In this document: positions 5,925-5,931 of the stretch, in pieces
Numbering within the stretch: the stretch's first letter is position 1
Layout: the number at the start of each line of letters is the position of its first letter
DNA from: an uncultured Acetatifactor sp.
GTDB lineage: Bacteria; Bacillota; Clostridia; Lachnospirales; Lachnospiraceae
Direction of reading: 5' to 3'
Assembly (NCBI GenBank): GCA_910585615.1
Contig: CAJUFO010000142.1
Span: forward strand, 1 to 5,931
Length of the DNA: 5,931 bases
Translations under genes and position numbers: made by a program
Notes under the pieces: generated by a model
What the model was told of the DNA's origin: nothing
The model's database searches: none
What the model saw: only the letters and a program-made list of their open reading frames with translations

Positions 5925-5931
5925 AGCAGCC
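5916..5931. repeat. 6-bp hairpin with TGAA loop at the window edge
   Basis: GGCTGC and GCAGCC around TGAA. The loop TGA is the stop codon of the truncated regulator frame. The stem reaches the last base of the window, so its full length is unknown. Confidence 0.75.

Larger units (their letters stand above)
5880..5931. mobile_element. Probable end of a hairpin-bounded insertion element (IS200/IS605-like), continuing past the window
   Basis: Two adjacent perfect hairpins sit where the regulator reading frame loses sense. CTACCGGC, loop TAAA, GCCGGTAG (5888-5907) has an 8-bp stem. GGCTGC, loop TGAA, GCAGCC (5916-5931) has a 6-bp stem that may continue beyond the edge. GAAC at 5882-5885 region and GTTC at 5908-5911 can add an imperfect outer pairing to the first. 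Subterminal imperfect and perfect hairpins without inverted-repeat ends are the mark of IS200/IS605-family elements and of the TnpB guide-RNA region. No transposase is visible, so family and orientation (left or right end) are inferred; the exact boundary, somewhere about 5877-5888, is not known. Confidence 0.5.

Overview
The window reads as chromosomal DNA of an anaerobic, gut-type Firmicute, most likely a member of the Clostridia close to Lachnospiraceae. The grounds are the AAGGAGG-type ribosome binding sites, a lipoprotein-anchored LplA/LplB/LplC-type sugar transporter without its own ATPase, and a URO-D-like gene and a DUF2284 gene beside it. The taxon is an inference from gene content; no marker gene is present.

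Layout. From about 5053 down to the left edge lies a minus-strand operon: promoter (5060-5088), a lipoprotein solute-binding protein (4986-3319), a stem-loop in the gap, an LplB-type permease (3232-2267), an LplC/YtcP-type permease (2253-1345), a chimeric reading frame carrying the C-terminal half of a URO-D family protein (1348-716), and a DUF2284 metal-binding protein gene (677 to the left edge). A divergent promoter (5228-5256) drives a plus-strand gene starting at 5292. It encodes the membrane and extracellular sensor part of a regulator, probably the controller of the transporter, of the AraC-type or histidine-kinase kind that normally sits next to such transporters.

The three transporter genes look intact, but the genes on both sides are damaged. 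(1) The regulator stops after 210 codons inside two back-to-back hairpins at 5888-5931, which look like the end of a mobile element of IS200/IS605 style. (2) The URO-D frame has lost its N-terminal half. In its place is about 60 residues that read as the C-terminus of a Panacea/SocA-like (DUF4065) antitoxin domain, fused in frame and coupled to the permease by an ATGA overlap. (3) The DUF2284 gene carries a 4-bp tandem duplication (ATCC ATCC) at 246-255 that throws it out of frame just before its conserved PCRFP motif.

Together the genes suggest uptake of an oligosaccharide or glycoside under a dedicated membrane sensor. The URO-D and DUF2284 partners hint at a downstream methyl-transfer or metal/corrinoid-linked step that may no longer work in this strain. 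That functional link is inference. The most notable observations are the Panacea/URO-D chimera, the hairpin-bearing insertion in the regulator, and the reversible-looking 4-bp duplication.
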